From: Stramenopiles sp. TOSAG23-2
Taxonomy: Eukaryota > Sar
Direction: 5' to 3'
DNA length: 26,189 bases
NCBI GenBank assembly: GCA_900128395.1
Contig: LT649440.1
Coordinates: 1-26,189 of the forward strand
In this document: positions 1-9,786 of the stretch, one piece after another
How the letters are laid out: each line of letters opens with the position of its first letter
Numbering within the stretch: the stretch's first letter is position 1
Program-made: the position numbers and the translations under genes
Notes under the pieces: model-generated
Database searches by the model: none
The model's input: only the letters and a program-made list of their open reading frames with translations
What the model was told of the DNA's origin: nothing

Positions 1-111
1 GGGAGAAAACAGCCAAACACACACATATCAACAACAGAAACAATATATATATATATATATCATACAACAGCACATAAGATAACACAAATATAAAGCAAAT
101 ATATAACACAC
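1..111 (+). promoter_or_regulatory. 5' flank or leader of the first gene
   Basis: This is AT- and CA-rich sequence with a TA run at about 45-60, ending just before the ATG at 112. It is probably leader and promoter sequence, but no defined element can be recognised and the window edge truncates it. Confidence 0.3.
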
Positions 112-1503
112 ATGGCTACTATTACCGCATCAAATGCATTATCCACGTCACCACCTGTATCACCGTTAAAAGATAAAACTGATGAACTCGAGGAATCTTA
201 TACCTCTATCGCACAAGTAACACCAATAAAATCTAAAAAGAAACATTTAGACTATCCAAAATCCATTATCGCTAGTGTAAGAAAAGGGGGTACACTCGAA
301 GAAAAGGGGAAAATATTGGATGAAGGGTTAAATAACATATTGTCCAATGACCCAAACGATACGTTTGACACATTAATACTTGAACCATTTTCAGTCGACT
401 CAAAGACAGAGGAAGCTTTTGAGGAGTTAAAAATATTTAAAGCTAAACATGCTGCAGAAGTGGAGCGTTGGACAAAAGCGGAAGAGACACAAGTTACGGT
501 AAACGAGTTGCCATTTGAAACAGTTAATCGATTATTTCCTGTATTTGTGAAACTTTTGAAAAAGACGCAATTTCCTGTGCGGCCTATTGAAGACATTAAA
601 GTGGATGATCCGAATGAAGCCATCTTTTCCATATCGAAAGCGGAGCTACAAGAAAATGAAAATGCTGATAAAATTGAAGACAGATTTTCTGAAGCATCTG
701 TATCAACAATTGCAGAATCCTTGCGTGAGTTAATTTATGAAGAAAAAGATGAATTTGATACGTCAGTGGAGGATGGAAAATGTCCTTGGGGCGATGGTAA
801 TCCAAGAATTGAATTTAAGGAAGAAGATAAGAATTTTTTTGAATCATTCTGGACACCAAAAGGTGATGGTTTCTTCGATACATCATTAGATGAAAAACGC
901 GCTGCAATTGCAAATTGTTGGCGTTACCAACCACGTACAGATGTCATTGCTAAAGATGTTATGACTAAAAAACAAGATTTGCTATTTAAACAACGTCAAG
1001 CACGCGGTCCGTTATCCGATTCAGCAATTCGCAGGCGTAAATTGAAAATGACATATTACTTTCAAAAGCAATATAAAAAGAAATCATTGAGTAAGAAAAC
1101 AATACGTTTGAATCAAGGTATTTTAGGCGAATGTGTAAAAGTTTTAACACGGGAAATGATCCCCGCAATTGTTGCAAAACATTTGAAATATGATGAAGAT
1201 TTTTTAAACAAATGGGCTACACGTGGTGAGAAACATACATCTTACTTCATATCATCACCACGAGTAACGTCATTTATTTTCAAAAGCACAAAATTAAAAA
1301 AGTTAAAAGATACACAAATGCTTACTTGGGAAAATGAGCGCTCAGAACGATTAAGAAAAGCTCGACTTCGAATATACGGTGAAGACAAATCAGCATATCC
1401 TGTAATTAAAAAGACGGAAAAAGATGAAAGAGATGTAGAGGCGCTAGAATATTACGAAGCAGATAATATTGATTATTCTACTGACGACAAAATTTTCATT
1501 TAA
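112..1503 (+). CDS. Unrecognised 463-residue charged protein
   Basis: A long uninterrupted frame in AT-rich coding sequence starts with ATG at 112 and stops with TAA at 1501-1503. I recognise no family. The N-terminal third is acidic and rich in Ser and Thr. The second half is Lys/Arg-rich, with a region around residues 260-400 that looks folded and conserved (many aromatic and basic residues, including a Trp-Arg-Tyr stretch and a run of basic helices). No signal peptide or membrane segment is visible, so a soluble cytosolic, nuclear or ciliary protein is likely. The stop codon lies inside the first copy of a 100-bp tandem duplication (1473-1672), so the reading frame itself is not altered. 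It converges on the GPKOW gene. Confidence 0.8.
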   Translation: MATITASNALSTSPPVSPLKDKTDELEESYTSIAQVTPIKSKKKHLDYPKSIIASVRKGGTLEEKGKILDEGLNNILSNDPNDTFDTLILEPFSVDSKTEEAFEELKIFKAKHAAEVERWTKAEETQVTVNELPFETVNRLFPVFVKLLKKTQFPVRPIEDIKVDDPNEAIFSISKAELQENENADKIEDRFSEASVSTIAESLRELIYEEKDEFDTSVEDGKCPWGDGNPRIEFKEEDKNFFESFWTPKGDGFFDTSLDEKRAAIANCWRYQPRTDVIAKDVMTKKQDLLFKQRQARGPLSDSAIRRRKLKMTYYFQKQYKKKSLSKKTIRLNQGILGECVKVLTREMIPAIVAKHLKYDEDFLNKWATRGEKHTSYFISSPRVTSFIFKSTKLKKLKDTQMLTWENERSERLRKARLRIYGEDKSAYPVIKKTEKDERDVEALEYYEADNIDYSTDDKIFI

Positions 1504-1673
1504 AAGAAAAAAACAGACATTTTTTGTGTACATGTATATATATTAATATATGATACTTCGTATATTATGCATTTATTCTACTGACGACAAAATTTTCATT
1601 TAAAAGAAAAAAACAGACATTTTTTGTGTACATGTATATATATTAATATATGATACTTCGTATATTATGCATT
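1473..1673. repeat. 100-bp two-copy tandem duplication (stop codon of gene 1)
   Basis: Bases 1473-1572 are repeated immediately at 1573-1672, with one base of possible junction homology at 1673. The unit carries the last ten codons and stop of the upstream gene plus 3' flank, so the second copy is an untranslated remnant of the gene end. The copies look identical. Confidence 0.95.
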
Positions 1674-1835
1674 AAAATCAAAATTTACGGTGGGCGTATA
1701 ATTTTTTTATATTGATATATATAATATTAAGAACACTGCTGTATGATACGTCGTACATTTTCTTTCAAAAAAATCCCTCATTCTTCTCTATTATCTCTAT
1801 TTTTTTATATGTATCTATGATTTATTAATTTTTAC

Positions 1836-3260
1836 TTATCCTAAATATTCTGCCACTTCATCATACGAAAATTGTTTCACTTTATCCTTACTATCTAATT
1901 TAACATGTACACGTTTAGTTTTTTTATCACGAAGTAGCATTTGGCCACTTTTAAATTTCCTCTTCCCAGACAATATCATTACACGACCACTTTTCTTTGG
2001 TAATCTATCTAATTTAACATGTACACGTTTAGTTTTTTTATCACGAAGTAGCATTTGGCCACTTTTAAATTTCCTCTTCCCAGACAATATCATTACACGA
2101 CCACTTTTCTTTGGTAATGCACTATTCAACCATTCTTGCTTAATATTATTTAAAATTACACCATCGGTATCCATGACTAAAGTACATACTTTTGGTTGCA
2201 CAACATCTCTAATAACACCTTTCATTGCATAATATTTATTACCATTACCACCAATATTTTCATAATTTATACGTACACGTATGTTTGGTATTAACCAATT
2301 AGATTGCATATCAACATTGTTCATGTTGTTGTTGTTATTATTATCATCATTATTTGCATTGGTATTGCTGGTCATGGATGATCCTTTACTTGATGAATTC
2401 GAGGACATACTTCTATTATTATCAATATGTATGTAATGATCCTTTGGTAATATATTTTCATTAATAACTTTAATATCTATATTCGTATCTAATAATGATA
2501 AATCCATAACTTTTTTAGATCGACCGACGACTGCTTTAATTGTTTCTATATTTACATTTATCACACGACCATATTCAATAATTTTTGTAACATAGTTCTT
2601 ACATTCAATGATATCACCCACATTATAATTACTTTTAGCTAATTCTTGCATTTTTTTCATTTTTTTCCTTTTAGGTTCATCTATTTGTTTCTTTTTTAAA
2701 TCTTCAAATGAGATTGCACCTAAACCTAATCTGCCAGCACGTGCTTTTGGGATAAATGGATCTGGTCCATCGTCATCTTCATAATCGTTATTTGCATTTT
2801 TCTTCCCATTTTTTCCGTTACTTGTGTTTACTTTCTTCTTTGGATTCCATCCCATACCACGAAGCATAGCCATTCCAAAATCTTCAACCGGCATTTCTTC
2901 AAATATTTCTTTATCTTCCGTATCAACATCGTCTGGACAATTTGATAATTGTGCTTGAAGTCTTTCCTTTTCATTTTTATATGTTTTTTCATGATCTTTA
3001 TTAGCAAGCAACGTTTGAAGAACTTGTGAAACTTGTTTTGTTTTTTTTGAACCATCGCTTGAATCTTTAGTTGTGTTCGATGTGTTGTCTTTCATTATTT
3101 TTTTTGCTATTGGTATAATTTTTGGTTTATCTATTGTTTTTGTATCACTATTTTTATTGTTATTATTATCATTCGAGTTATTATTGTTAGTACCATTAAA
3201 TGCACTGGTTACATTTGCACTACGTTTTCTTTTTTTCTTTCCAACAATTTTAATATCCAT
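1836..3260 (-). CDS. GPKOW: GPKOW/MOS2/Spp2-type G-patch and KOW spliceosome protein
   Basis: Proteins of this family (human GPKOW, plant MOS2, yeast Spp2) bind RNA and the DEAH helicase Prp2/DHX16 in the activated spliceosome. Seen here: a basic N-terminus and Asn-rich linker (residues 1-70), a G-patch at about 122-182 with the family-typical acidic-PVEDFG lead-in and a LRGMGW core, a KOW-like segment at about 211-255, a second around 322-375, and a C-terminal KOW-like unit. That last unit is present twice (residues about 382-419 and 420-457) because of a perfect in-frame 114-bp tandem duplication. Without the extra unit the protein would be 436 instead of 474 residues. The start at 3260 gives an MDIKIVGKKKRKR N-terminus, a plausible nuclear signal. 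Family assignment is firm; expression of the duplicated form is not. Confidence 0.9.
   Translation of the reverse strand: MDIKIVGKKKRKRSANVTSAFNGTNNNNSNDNNNNKNSDTKTIDKPKIIPIAKKIMKDNTSNTTKDSSDGSKKTKQVSQVLQTLLANKDHEKTYKNEKERLQAQLSNCPDDVDTEDKEIFEEMPVEDFGMAMLRGMGWNPKKKVNTSNGKNGKKNANNDYEDDDGPDPFIPKARAGRLGLGAISFEDLKKKQIDEPKRKKMKKMQELAKSNYNVGDIIECKNYVTKIIEYGRVINVNIETIKAVVGRSKKVMDLSLLDTNIDIKVINENILPKDHYIHIDNNRSMSSNSSSKGSSMTSNTNANNDDNNNNNNMNNVDMQSNWLIPNIRVRINYENIGGNGNKYYAMKGVIRDVVQPKVCTLVMDTDGVILNNIKQEWLNSALPKKSGRVMILSGKRKFKSGQMLLRDKKTKRVHVKLDRLPKKSGRVMILSGKRKFKSGQMLLRDKKTKRVHVKLDSKDKVKQFSYDEVAEYLG
1891..2118. repeat. 114-bp in-frame tandem duplication in GPKOW
   Basis: Bases 1891-2004 recur at 2005-2118 with no visible difference and no junction homology. 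The length is 38 codons, so the C-terminal KOW-like unit is doubled without a frame change. Confidence 0.95.
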
Positions 3261-3287
3261 GATTACTGTTATACTGGCTGTAGATTA

Positions 3288-3572
3288 ATTGAATTAATTA
3301 ATGTTCTTCTTGTTGTAAAATGGATTGTCTAGGCTTTATTTCCTTTCTTTTTGATTCTCGATACTTTGTAATGTACTACTTACGTACATCTGAATATTAT
3401 TATTTATTATTCTAGAATTATTTTTTGTGATTGAATTAATTAATGTTCTTCTTGTTGTAAAATGGATTGTCTAGGCTTTATTTCCTTTCTTTTTGATTCT
3501 CGATACTTTGTAATGTACTACTTACGTACATCTGAATATTATTATTTATTATTCTAGAATTATTTTTTGTGA
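3288..3572. repeat. 142-bp tandem duplication upstream of GPKOW
   Basis: Bases 3288-3429 are repeated at 3430-3571, with one further matching base. The duplication begins 28 bp upstream of the GPKOW start codon (minus strand), so it doubles the presumed 5' leader or promoter. It is the longest unit of the series. Confidence 0.95.
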
Positions 3573-3852
3573 GAAAATAATAGCAATAAGTGCATAATAA
3601 ATTCGGATTTCGAAATTTGTTTGCTGGTTTGCACATTTCGAACTTTGAACATCCCCCCTTATACTGGCCATACTTGGTACAGTACTAATACGCGAAAAAA
3701 CCTAAAAAAACAAAAACTAAACATTCCAATATAATAGCATTGAAATAGCACTAAGAAGAAATGTTTGATTGGTTATAAAATAAATATAATAAAAAAAAAA
3801 TATATATTTATATTTTTCATAAAAATGATTATCATATATTATTTTAATAATT
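3573..3852. other. Gene-free AT-rich spacer with recurring short motifs
   Basis: No gene is supported here. The spacer holds a 16-base motif at 3670-3685 that recurs exactly at 24482-24497, and two copies of an AATAGCAYT motif at 3733-3741 and 3744-3752. It probably contains the upstream regulatory region of GPKOW. Confidence 0.4.
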
Positions 3853-4072
3853 TTATTGTAGTTGTGCTTTTACTGGCTCTCCACACCCATCTAGTTTTGG
3901 CATTTTAATACAGATATCCCTAACCGTGCTTTTTTTTTGACATGCCATACAACTTGCAGTCATAGCTTTACAACATACTTTATCTTTGAACATTAATGCG
4001 CATCCTTCCGTTTTTGGTTGTTTACGGCAATAATCTTTCACGCCAGTATTTGCATTACATGTTGAATACTTT
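3853..4072 (-). pseudogene. Cys-rich repeat protein fragment without a start codon
   Basis: An open frame of about 73 codons runs to a TAA at 3853-3855. Upstream it is closed by TGA at about 4073-4075 with no in-frame ATG near the start; the first Met is inside the Cys-rich region. Two similar motifs of the form D-x-C-x-K-x-P-K-x-x-G-C are visible, with a CCxAMTxSCMAC block between them. That block resembles, from memory, a Cys motif found in many algal and giant-virus proteins. I read this as the 3' end of a gene whose 5' part is missing or lies beyond an intron. The sequence upstream (4080-4140) is low-complexity TA. Function is unknown. Confidence 0.5.
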
Positions 4073-4075
4073 CAT

Positions 4076-4637
4076 TGTTATATATGTAATTATATATTAA
4101 ATATAAATATAAATATATATCTATCTATATATATATATCTTCCTGATTGTGTTCTTTCGTCTATCAATGTGTTTGTCTATTAATGTATGTCATGTATGTT
4201 TGTATATTTCTGTAAATATTAACCACTTGTGTGTGTATTGTATTGTATATGTAGTAGATGATACCATGGCCATATCATAGCATTCATAAATCAGTGTACC
4301 TCCCCTCCCTTTCATGTAACAAATGGTCAAATCCTCCTCGTTTTAGTAGTTTTACATGATAATAGCATTACTAACAGACTTTCCTCAGCATCAGGATGAT
4401 TATATTTGCAATAGCACTACATAGTATATATGTACAGATTCGACTATACTTTATGTATGATTTCGGCCTAAACACCTCTCTACGCCTGAACAAATTACTA
4501 AGCACCTAATATGAATGAACCATTATGTGTACACATATATATTTATATGATGTACATACAAACATGTACATACAGATATACAAATATATATCTCATGATG
4601 TGATATAACAGACGAACAAAACAAAACATATCGAAAC
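4076..4637. other. AT-rich spacer upstream of the secreted protein gene
   Basis: TA-rich low-complexity sequence without a convincing ORF. Two AATAGCAYT motifs lie at 4361-4369 and 4410-4418, about 220-280 bp upstream of the next start codon; they may be promoter elements. Confidence 0.35.
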
Positions 4638-5207
4638 ATGATGAAGACAATACATACAACATTATTGCTAGTAATGCTACTACTAGTAGTAGTATTTCTA
4701 CGACAAACCAATGCAATTTCACCACCAAAAGAAGAAGATTTAGAACCAAATGATGCAATTACATGCAAATTAGCTGGAAATAAAAATAAAGCATTGGATT
4801 GTTGGCCAATGTGCGTATGTCAAAAGTTTGCATGGACATTAGAATTCCAACCACATTTAAGACAAGAAATCAAAACGACGAAAATATGTGAAAATTGGGT
4901 GCAAAAAGAAATCATGGAACCGAAATGTATGGTAGTATGTGCATCAATTGCACATGCTGTTTATGGTGCACAAGGAACTGATCCAAATGTATGCCAACAT
5001 GCAGCACATGAAGTAGAAATGGTTGCTGGTGGAAAAGGGGAAAAGTTAGATTATCAAGTACCACGTTTTAAAGAAAAAGACCATCGTTTATCATTACGTA
5101 ATAATAAGAAACAAGTTAGTAATACACAAAAATGGCAATCATTAGTGGGAAAAGCAAAATGGATGCCAAAAGTAAAACCAGATCAAAAATATTTAGTTGG
5201 TAAATAA
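4638..5207 (+). CDS. Small secreted or lumenal Cys-rich protein, unrecognised
   Basis: A 189-residue frame from ATG 4638 to TAA 5205-5207. The first 26 residues form a clear signal peptide: short basic start, Leu/Val core, then a TNA cleavage-like end. The mature part has about nine Cys between residues 43 and 118, including a WPMCVC pair and a CMVVC pair, consistent with disulfide bonds in the secretory pathway. The C-terminal third is Lys-rich with no further Cys. A second Met directly follows the first, so the start could be 4641. I recognise no family. It has no tandem duplication, unlike most genes around it. The next 1.1 kb downstream is gene-free. Confidence 0.75.
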   Translation: MMKTIHTTLLLVMLLLVVVFLRQTNAISPPKEEDLEPNDAITCKLAGNKNKALDCWPMCVCQKFAWTLEFQPHLRQEIKTTKICENWVQKEIMEPKCMVVCASIAHAVYGAQGTDPNVCQHAAHEVEMVAGGKGEKLDYQVPRFKEKDHRLSLRNNKKQVSNTQKWQSLVGKAKWMPKVKPDQKYLVGK

Positions 5208-6308
5208 TTGTGAGATATTTTTTATTTAAATATAAAATGTGCCGAGTATCATAAAATATTAATACATATAATGATGGTTAAAATCTAAGTTATAATATTT
5301 TTACACTTCTCGTGTTAAAGTAATATGCTCAATACTCAATCGCAAGAATAATAATGTTATCCTACTATAGTAAAGCTCTAATGCACCTCTGCAAACTAAT
5401 ACTCTACAAGCACAAGTAGGTTTCTATCCTTCCGTGCGTTCTTACTCATATTGTCATTGGTGCTCAAGAGATGGTGAGGTTAGCGAAGGAGCAATGTAAA
5501 AAAAAGTTCCTCCTAAAAAATAATATTTAAAACATATTTAAACACGAATTAGAAGGAGTGTAAAAGAGAGCGTGTTTTAACATTAATGCATACGTAATTA
5601 ATTTTAAATTAATTTTTACTTTTATAATATAATTAATATTGGTTAAAATCTAAGTTATAATATTTTTACACTTCTCGTGTTAAAGTAATATGCTCAATAC
5701 TCAATCGCAAGAATAATATGTTATCCTACTATAGTAAAGCTCTAATGCACCTCTGCAAACTAATACTCTACAAGCACAAGTAGGTTTCTATCCTTCCATG
5801 CGCGTTCGTTGAACGCGTTGGACGCCGGGCTCAATATATATTCATATTAATCACAGAATAATATGTTATCCTACTATAGTAAAGCTCTAATGCACCTCTG
5901 CAAACTAATACTCTACAAGCACAAGTAGGTTTCTATCCTTCCGTGCGCAATCGTTGAACGCGCTGGACGTCGGGTTCACTCGATAGCGGTGAGGCTATAT
6001 TCATTTTGAGGGTGTGTAGTCTATAAAAAAGTATACGAACAGAGTAATGAATTTTACAAAAAATAGTTTTTGTCTCGAAAAGATTAATAACACAATATCT
6101 ATTGAATATCAAGAGCTTTATAAAATATATATATATTATTTCCTCCACACTCTCGTAAAAAGTATATAATATTACGTACTGTGTTTAATATACCCCACGC
6201 AATGATTTCAAAAAATACGCACATAATTATTTATAATCGAAACAAAGATGTAATGATGGTGTAATGCATGTATATCATATTTTTTTTAGTAAAAATTAAA
6301 ATATCATT
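5208..6308. other. Gene-free 1.1 kb region holding a dispersed repeat
   Basis: No gene can be supported. The region is occupied mainly by three diverged copies of one repeat (5276-5438, 5641-about 5831, 5864-about 5979) separated by AT-rich sequence. Short ORFs over it are low-complexity. Confidence 0.5.
5276..5979. repeat. Three direct copies of a 115-190 bp interspersed repeat
   Basis: The sequence beginning GGTTAAAATCTAAG at 5276 recurs from 5641, and its second half recurs from 5864. All three share the stretch ending in TTTCTATCCTTCC. Copies two and three continue with a related GC-richer tail (GTTGAACGCG...GGACG) that differs at several bases and is absent from copy one. Copy one also has one extra base in its AATAATAATG segment. 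Divergence and spacing distinguish this from the perfect tandem duplications elsewhere. It could be a non-autonomous mobile element or a local duplication. Confidence 0.8.
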
Positions 6309-8400
6309 TTATTCCTTTGCTGCATCACCAGGCAACGCAATTTCATCTTGATTCACTACACTACCACCTTCTCTTACTACTAACCCATCTCTCATAGCTT
6401 CCAATTTCTTCAACTGTTTATTAAATGCTTCTTGTCGTTTCCATGTACCCATCATAGCTTGTTGCTCATCATACTTTTTCTGAATACGATCCATCTCTCA
6501 TAGCTTCCAATTTCTTCAACTGTTTATTAAATGCTTCTTGTCGTTTCCATGTACCCATCATAGCTTGTTGCTCATCATACTTTTTCTGAATACGATGTGC
6601 ACGATCAAGTTCTAATTGTTCTTGTACACATCCTAAAAAGTAATTATCTTCTGCTTTTTCAATTGTAGTACGCATATTTTTAATTTCACTCCTGGCTTCA
6701 ACTTGTGCATCTAATGCATGTCTTAAACTAGCTTTAGCACGATTTAAACGATGTGCATCGCGCAATTGTTCCATTGGATATGCACGGGATGGATCAGGAT
6801 TTGTTTCATGGTGATTTTCCCGACGTAATTCTTCTTTAATTTTTAAACGATGTTCAGCTTGTTTCAATTGATATTTCGTCGTCTCTCGTTGAATTTCCAA
6901 TCTTTTCTTATGCCTATGTGCAATTTCAAGATCTTTTTGTTTCTCTCGTTCTTGAATCTCCTTTGATTGGTGTTTCAATGTTTTCAATTGCTCTCGTAAT
7001 GTTTTCTCATACCTTTTATATGCCAATTGCAACACTAAAGGATCTTTTCCATCTTTATCAGTCATACGGTTTGGTTGCCTTGATGGTGTTAAGAATTTTG
7101 GATAGACATTTCCTTCACTTGGTTGAAACCATGTATCTGGATCTTTCACATCAATTGAATCTTCCGGCCTTCTACGCTCTTTCGTTTTATGTGGTCGAGT
7201 AGCATTTTGCTCATCCAATTCTTTACGGAATTTTTTATCTTTATCTTTCCTTTCTACTCTAACCTCTTCTTCGACACTGAATGGCCAATGCATTTTTTGG
7301 CCAGCTAAATATTCTGCACGTTCAGCACGTAATCGCTCCATACGCTCTTCCCCTTGTTCTTTTTGCTCCTCTGCAAATTGTGACTCTTTCCGTTGCTTTG
7401 CCTCTCGTTCCCTTTCTGCCGTTATAACATCTTTATGCATAGATAAAATTTCATCCCTAAATTCTTTTTCATCTAAACGTCTTCTTAAATCTTTACGTTG
7501 TTGTTTTTTATGCATTAATGTCAAATTTGCTGTTTCCAAATCCTTCTCTGATAATAATAATTTATTCCTTGGTGCTGTACCAATAGTATCAGATATTGAT
7601 AAACCTTTCATGAGCCTTGGTGCTGATTTCGATTTATTGAAACTTTTCCTACTTCTACTACTATTGTTCATGGTGCTATTCAACGTGTTATTCATACCAC
7701 TTGCATTGCCATTAATTTTTGGCAATACACTGTTGTTATTGTTATTGCTATTATTGCTATTGTTTTTCATATCACTAATTGTTGTTTCAACATTGTTACT
7801 ACTTTGTTGTTGTTGACTATTGCTGCCAAATAATGCTAGATTTTTAGCCGTAGTTGGTGCATTTTTCGTAAAACTAGCACTTGTTTTCATAGACATTCTT
7901 GCCCCTTTTTCGCCATCGAAAAAGAATTGCAAACGAAATCGATCGCCACGCAATATGCCTATACCTTTGAATACAATAGCAATCATGTTGCCCCCATCTT
8001 TCAATAATTCACCTATGTGTGATGTTATTTCACGATAAACTGTTTTAGCAACGTCTTTATTACATTTTGCTAGTTGTGCTAGTTTTGCAAAGTTTAAATC
8101 TTTTGTTGCCGTTTCTGGCGATTTACTTGCTTGTCTTGCTCTGAACTTGATTCCATATGTTTTTAAGAAATTATTTGCCATGATAAATTTTGGCTTCTTC
8201 AATTCTTTTTGAAATGATAACCGTGCAAAGTTAGGCAATACAATACCTTTATGCATTTTCGCGTTGGAACGCATACATTGAATTAAACCAGACCATATCG
8301 CATCATACGTACCACGTGTTAAACCACTTGGTATTGAATTATTCCCTTCCCCTAAAGTAATATCTGCACATTCCGTTAATAAATCATCAATCCTATACAT
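6309..8400 (-). CDS. CCDC81: CCDC81-like HU-domain and coiled-coil protein, frame broken near the 3' end
   Basis: Residues 1 to about 165 match the HU-CCDC81 pattern: two HU-like units, with an IWxGL helix, KGIVLPNFARLSF and KGIGIL strands. CCDC81 proteins are centrosomal or ciliary, so this supports a flagellated organism. A Ser/Asn-rich linker (about 185-270) is followed by very long charged coiled coil to the C-terminus, with many RERE, KELD and EQL heptads. As written, the frame from ATG 8400 ends at 6469 after 643 residues. A perfect 106-bp tandem duplication (6385-6596) shifts the last residues. Counting one unit only, the frame continues to the stop at 6309 and gives 661 residues. Family assignment rests on the N-terminal domain. 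Confidence 0.85.
6385..6596. repeat. 106-bp frame-shifting tandem duplication in the CCDC81-like gene
   Basis: Bases 6385-6490 recur at 6491-6596, apparently identical and without junction homology. The unit is not a multiple of three, so the coding frame changes after the first copy in sense direction and ends early. The short minus-strand frame 6309-6494 is the displaced native C-terminus. Confidence 0.95.
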
Positions 8401-8454
8401 TTTTGGTTTTGATTTTTACTGCTTCTTTTGTATCTAGCTATTGATATCAGATAA

Positions 8455-8456
<2 letters not shown>

Positions 8457-8485
<29 letters not shown>
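8457..8485. repeat. TA dinucleotide microsatellite
   Basis: About 14 TA units in the upstream flank of the CCDC81-like gene, directly before the 102-bp tandem duplication. Confidence 0.9.
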
Positions 8486-8487
<2 letters not shown>

Positions 8488-8492
8488 GTCTG

Positions 8493-8696
8493 TATTGATA
8501 TGAATATGGTTCTCAAAGTTGTTAGTCATTCTATACATCATAAATATAATTATATTCCAATAATAGCGGATGATCAAACAACAACGGATCAATATATTGA
8601 TATGAATATGGTTCTCAAAGTTGTTAGTCATTCTATACATCATAAATATAATTATATTCCAATAATAGCGGATGATCAAACAACAACGGATCAATA
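8493..8696. repeat. 102-bp tandem duplication upstream of the CCDC81-like gene
   Basis: Bases 8493-8594 recur at 8595-8696, apparently identical. The pair lies about 90 bp upstream of the CCDC81 start codon. Open frames on both strands span it but have no coding character. Confidence 0.95.
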
Positions 8697-9786
8697 AAAA
8701 ATTCACAACGTCACTATCACTGCTGAGTCAGTATAGTGCTATTTCAATATTAATCCAAGACCACTTGCTATATCCATACTAGCTACTGGCAAAAACCGCT
8801 ATACCCTAATACTAACCTGGTGTATAGCAGCTGTTTTTTTTTTTTATATTATTATCCCCTACATTAGTTGTTACGTCACAGGGTCCTCATTTTAAGGATT
8901 ATTAACATAAAGTGGTTTAAATTGTTTCTAGTATAAATAATAATACTGTTAGAGTATTAAACTTTACCTATCTATATGACTAGTGGAGGTAGAGAGAGAC
9001 GTACTAATTGGGAGTCTGTAACTTTAATTCGGATATACCTTAATATTACATGGACACAGCAGGGTCTACGAATTGGATATTTCGATTTCTCCCAGGTACA
9101 CAGCAGGCAATATTTCTCCAAATTTCCCAGGTACACAGCAGGCTTTATTTTCCGAATTTCCCAGGTACACAGCAGGCTTTATTTTCCGAATTTTCCCAGG
9201 TACACAGCAGGCGATATTTCTCCGAATTTACCCAGGTACACAGCAGGTGTTATATGTCACAAATCACCATAAAATAGTAGGTATACAGTACACAGCAGGC
9301 GATATTTCTCCGTTTTGCCCCAGGTACACAGCAGGTGTTATATGTCACAAATCACCATAAAATAGTAGGTATACAGCAGGTCTTAAAATTGAAAAATGTC
9401 ACATAGGGTGAAATGTTAAAACCAACAGTATAAAAAAGGAATTATAGTACAACAATGGTAGCCTTCCGCTATTTACGATTTTAGCACTCATTTCTAAATA
9501 TTAGTGAAATTTGTGCTAAATTTATTGACTTTACCAAACATTGTCAGGATTGCAGCAAATACAAAAATCACCTCATCCTAACTCACACCCTTAAAAAACA
9601 AATGTAGGGCCCTCGCCGTATGGCATTTTTTTATTATTTTATTTGGCACTTATAGCACCTTAGCGATTTAATAATTAAAATTGTGGTAATAAAATCAACG
9701 TCTAACACATAGAAAAGAGAAATAGTAGAGAGATATAATACGCAAAGGTATAAATTGGATAAAGAAACAAATTACTGTTATACATA
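8697..9786. other. Gene-free 1.1 kb spacer with a minisatellite
   Basis: No convincing gene between the CCDC81 upstream flank and the carrier. It contains an inverted copy of the AATAGCACT motif at 8735-8743, a T-run around 8826-8836, the GGTACACAGCAGG minisatellite (9094-9380) and plain AT-rich sequence from 9381 to 9786. Confidence 0.5.
9050..9380. repeat. GGTACACAGCAGG minisatellite, about 8-9 units
   Basis: The core AGGTACACAGCAGG starts at 9094, 9129, 9163, 9198, 9234 and 9322. Related degenerate cores lie at about 9050, 9279 and 9366. The first units are spaced 34-36 bp and separated by TTTATTTTCCGAATTTCCC-like linkers. The last part is a larger duplication of about 88 bp (9233-9288 against 9321-9376) carrying a different linker. 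Unlike the two-copy duplications, the units differ, so this array is older and real. All three plus-strand frames are open across it, but the translations are repeat noise. Confidence 0.9.

Noticed and set aside
3853-4041. Complete 62-residue gene starting at 4041
   Set aside because: The codon at 4041 is GTG and the Cys pattern continues upstream of it, so this is not a genuine start.
8434-8706. Open frames on both strands across the 102-bp duplication
   Set aside because: They exist only because the same segment is read twice; the translations have no coding character and no conserved features.
8976-9360. Three overlapping plus-strand frames of about 75-98 residues
   Set aside because: All three frames of one minisatellite are open, which shows absence of stops in the repeat unit rather than coding.
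9094-9380. CRISPR-like array with a 14-base core and about 20-base spacers
   Set aside because: The core is short, the linkers are similar to each other rather than unique, and the genome is eukaryotic. It is a minisatellite.
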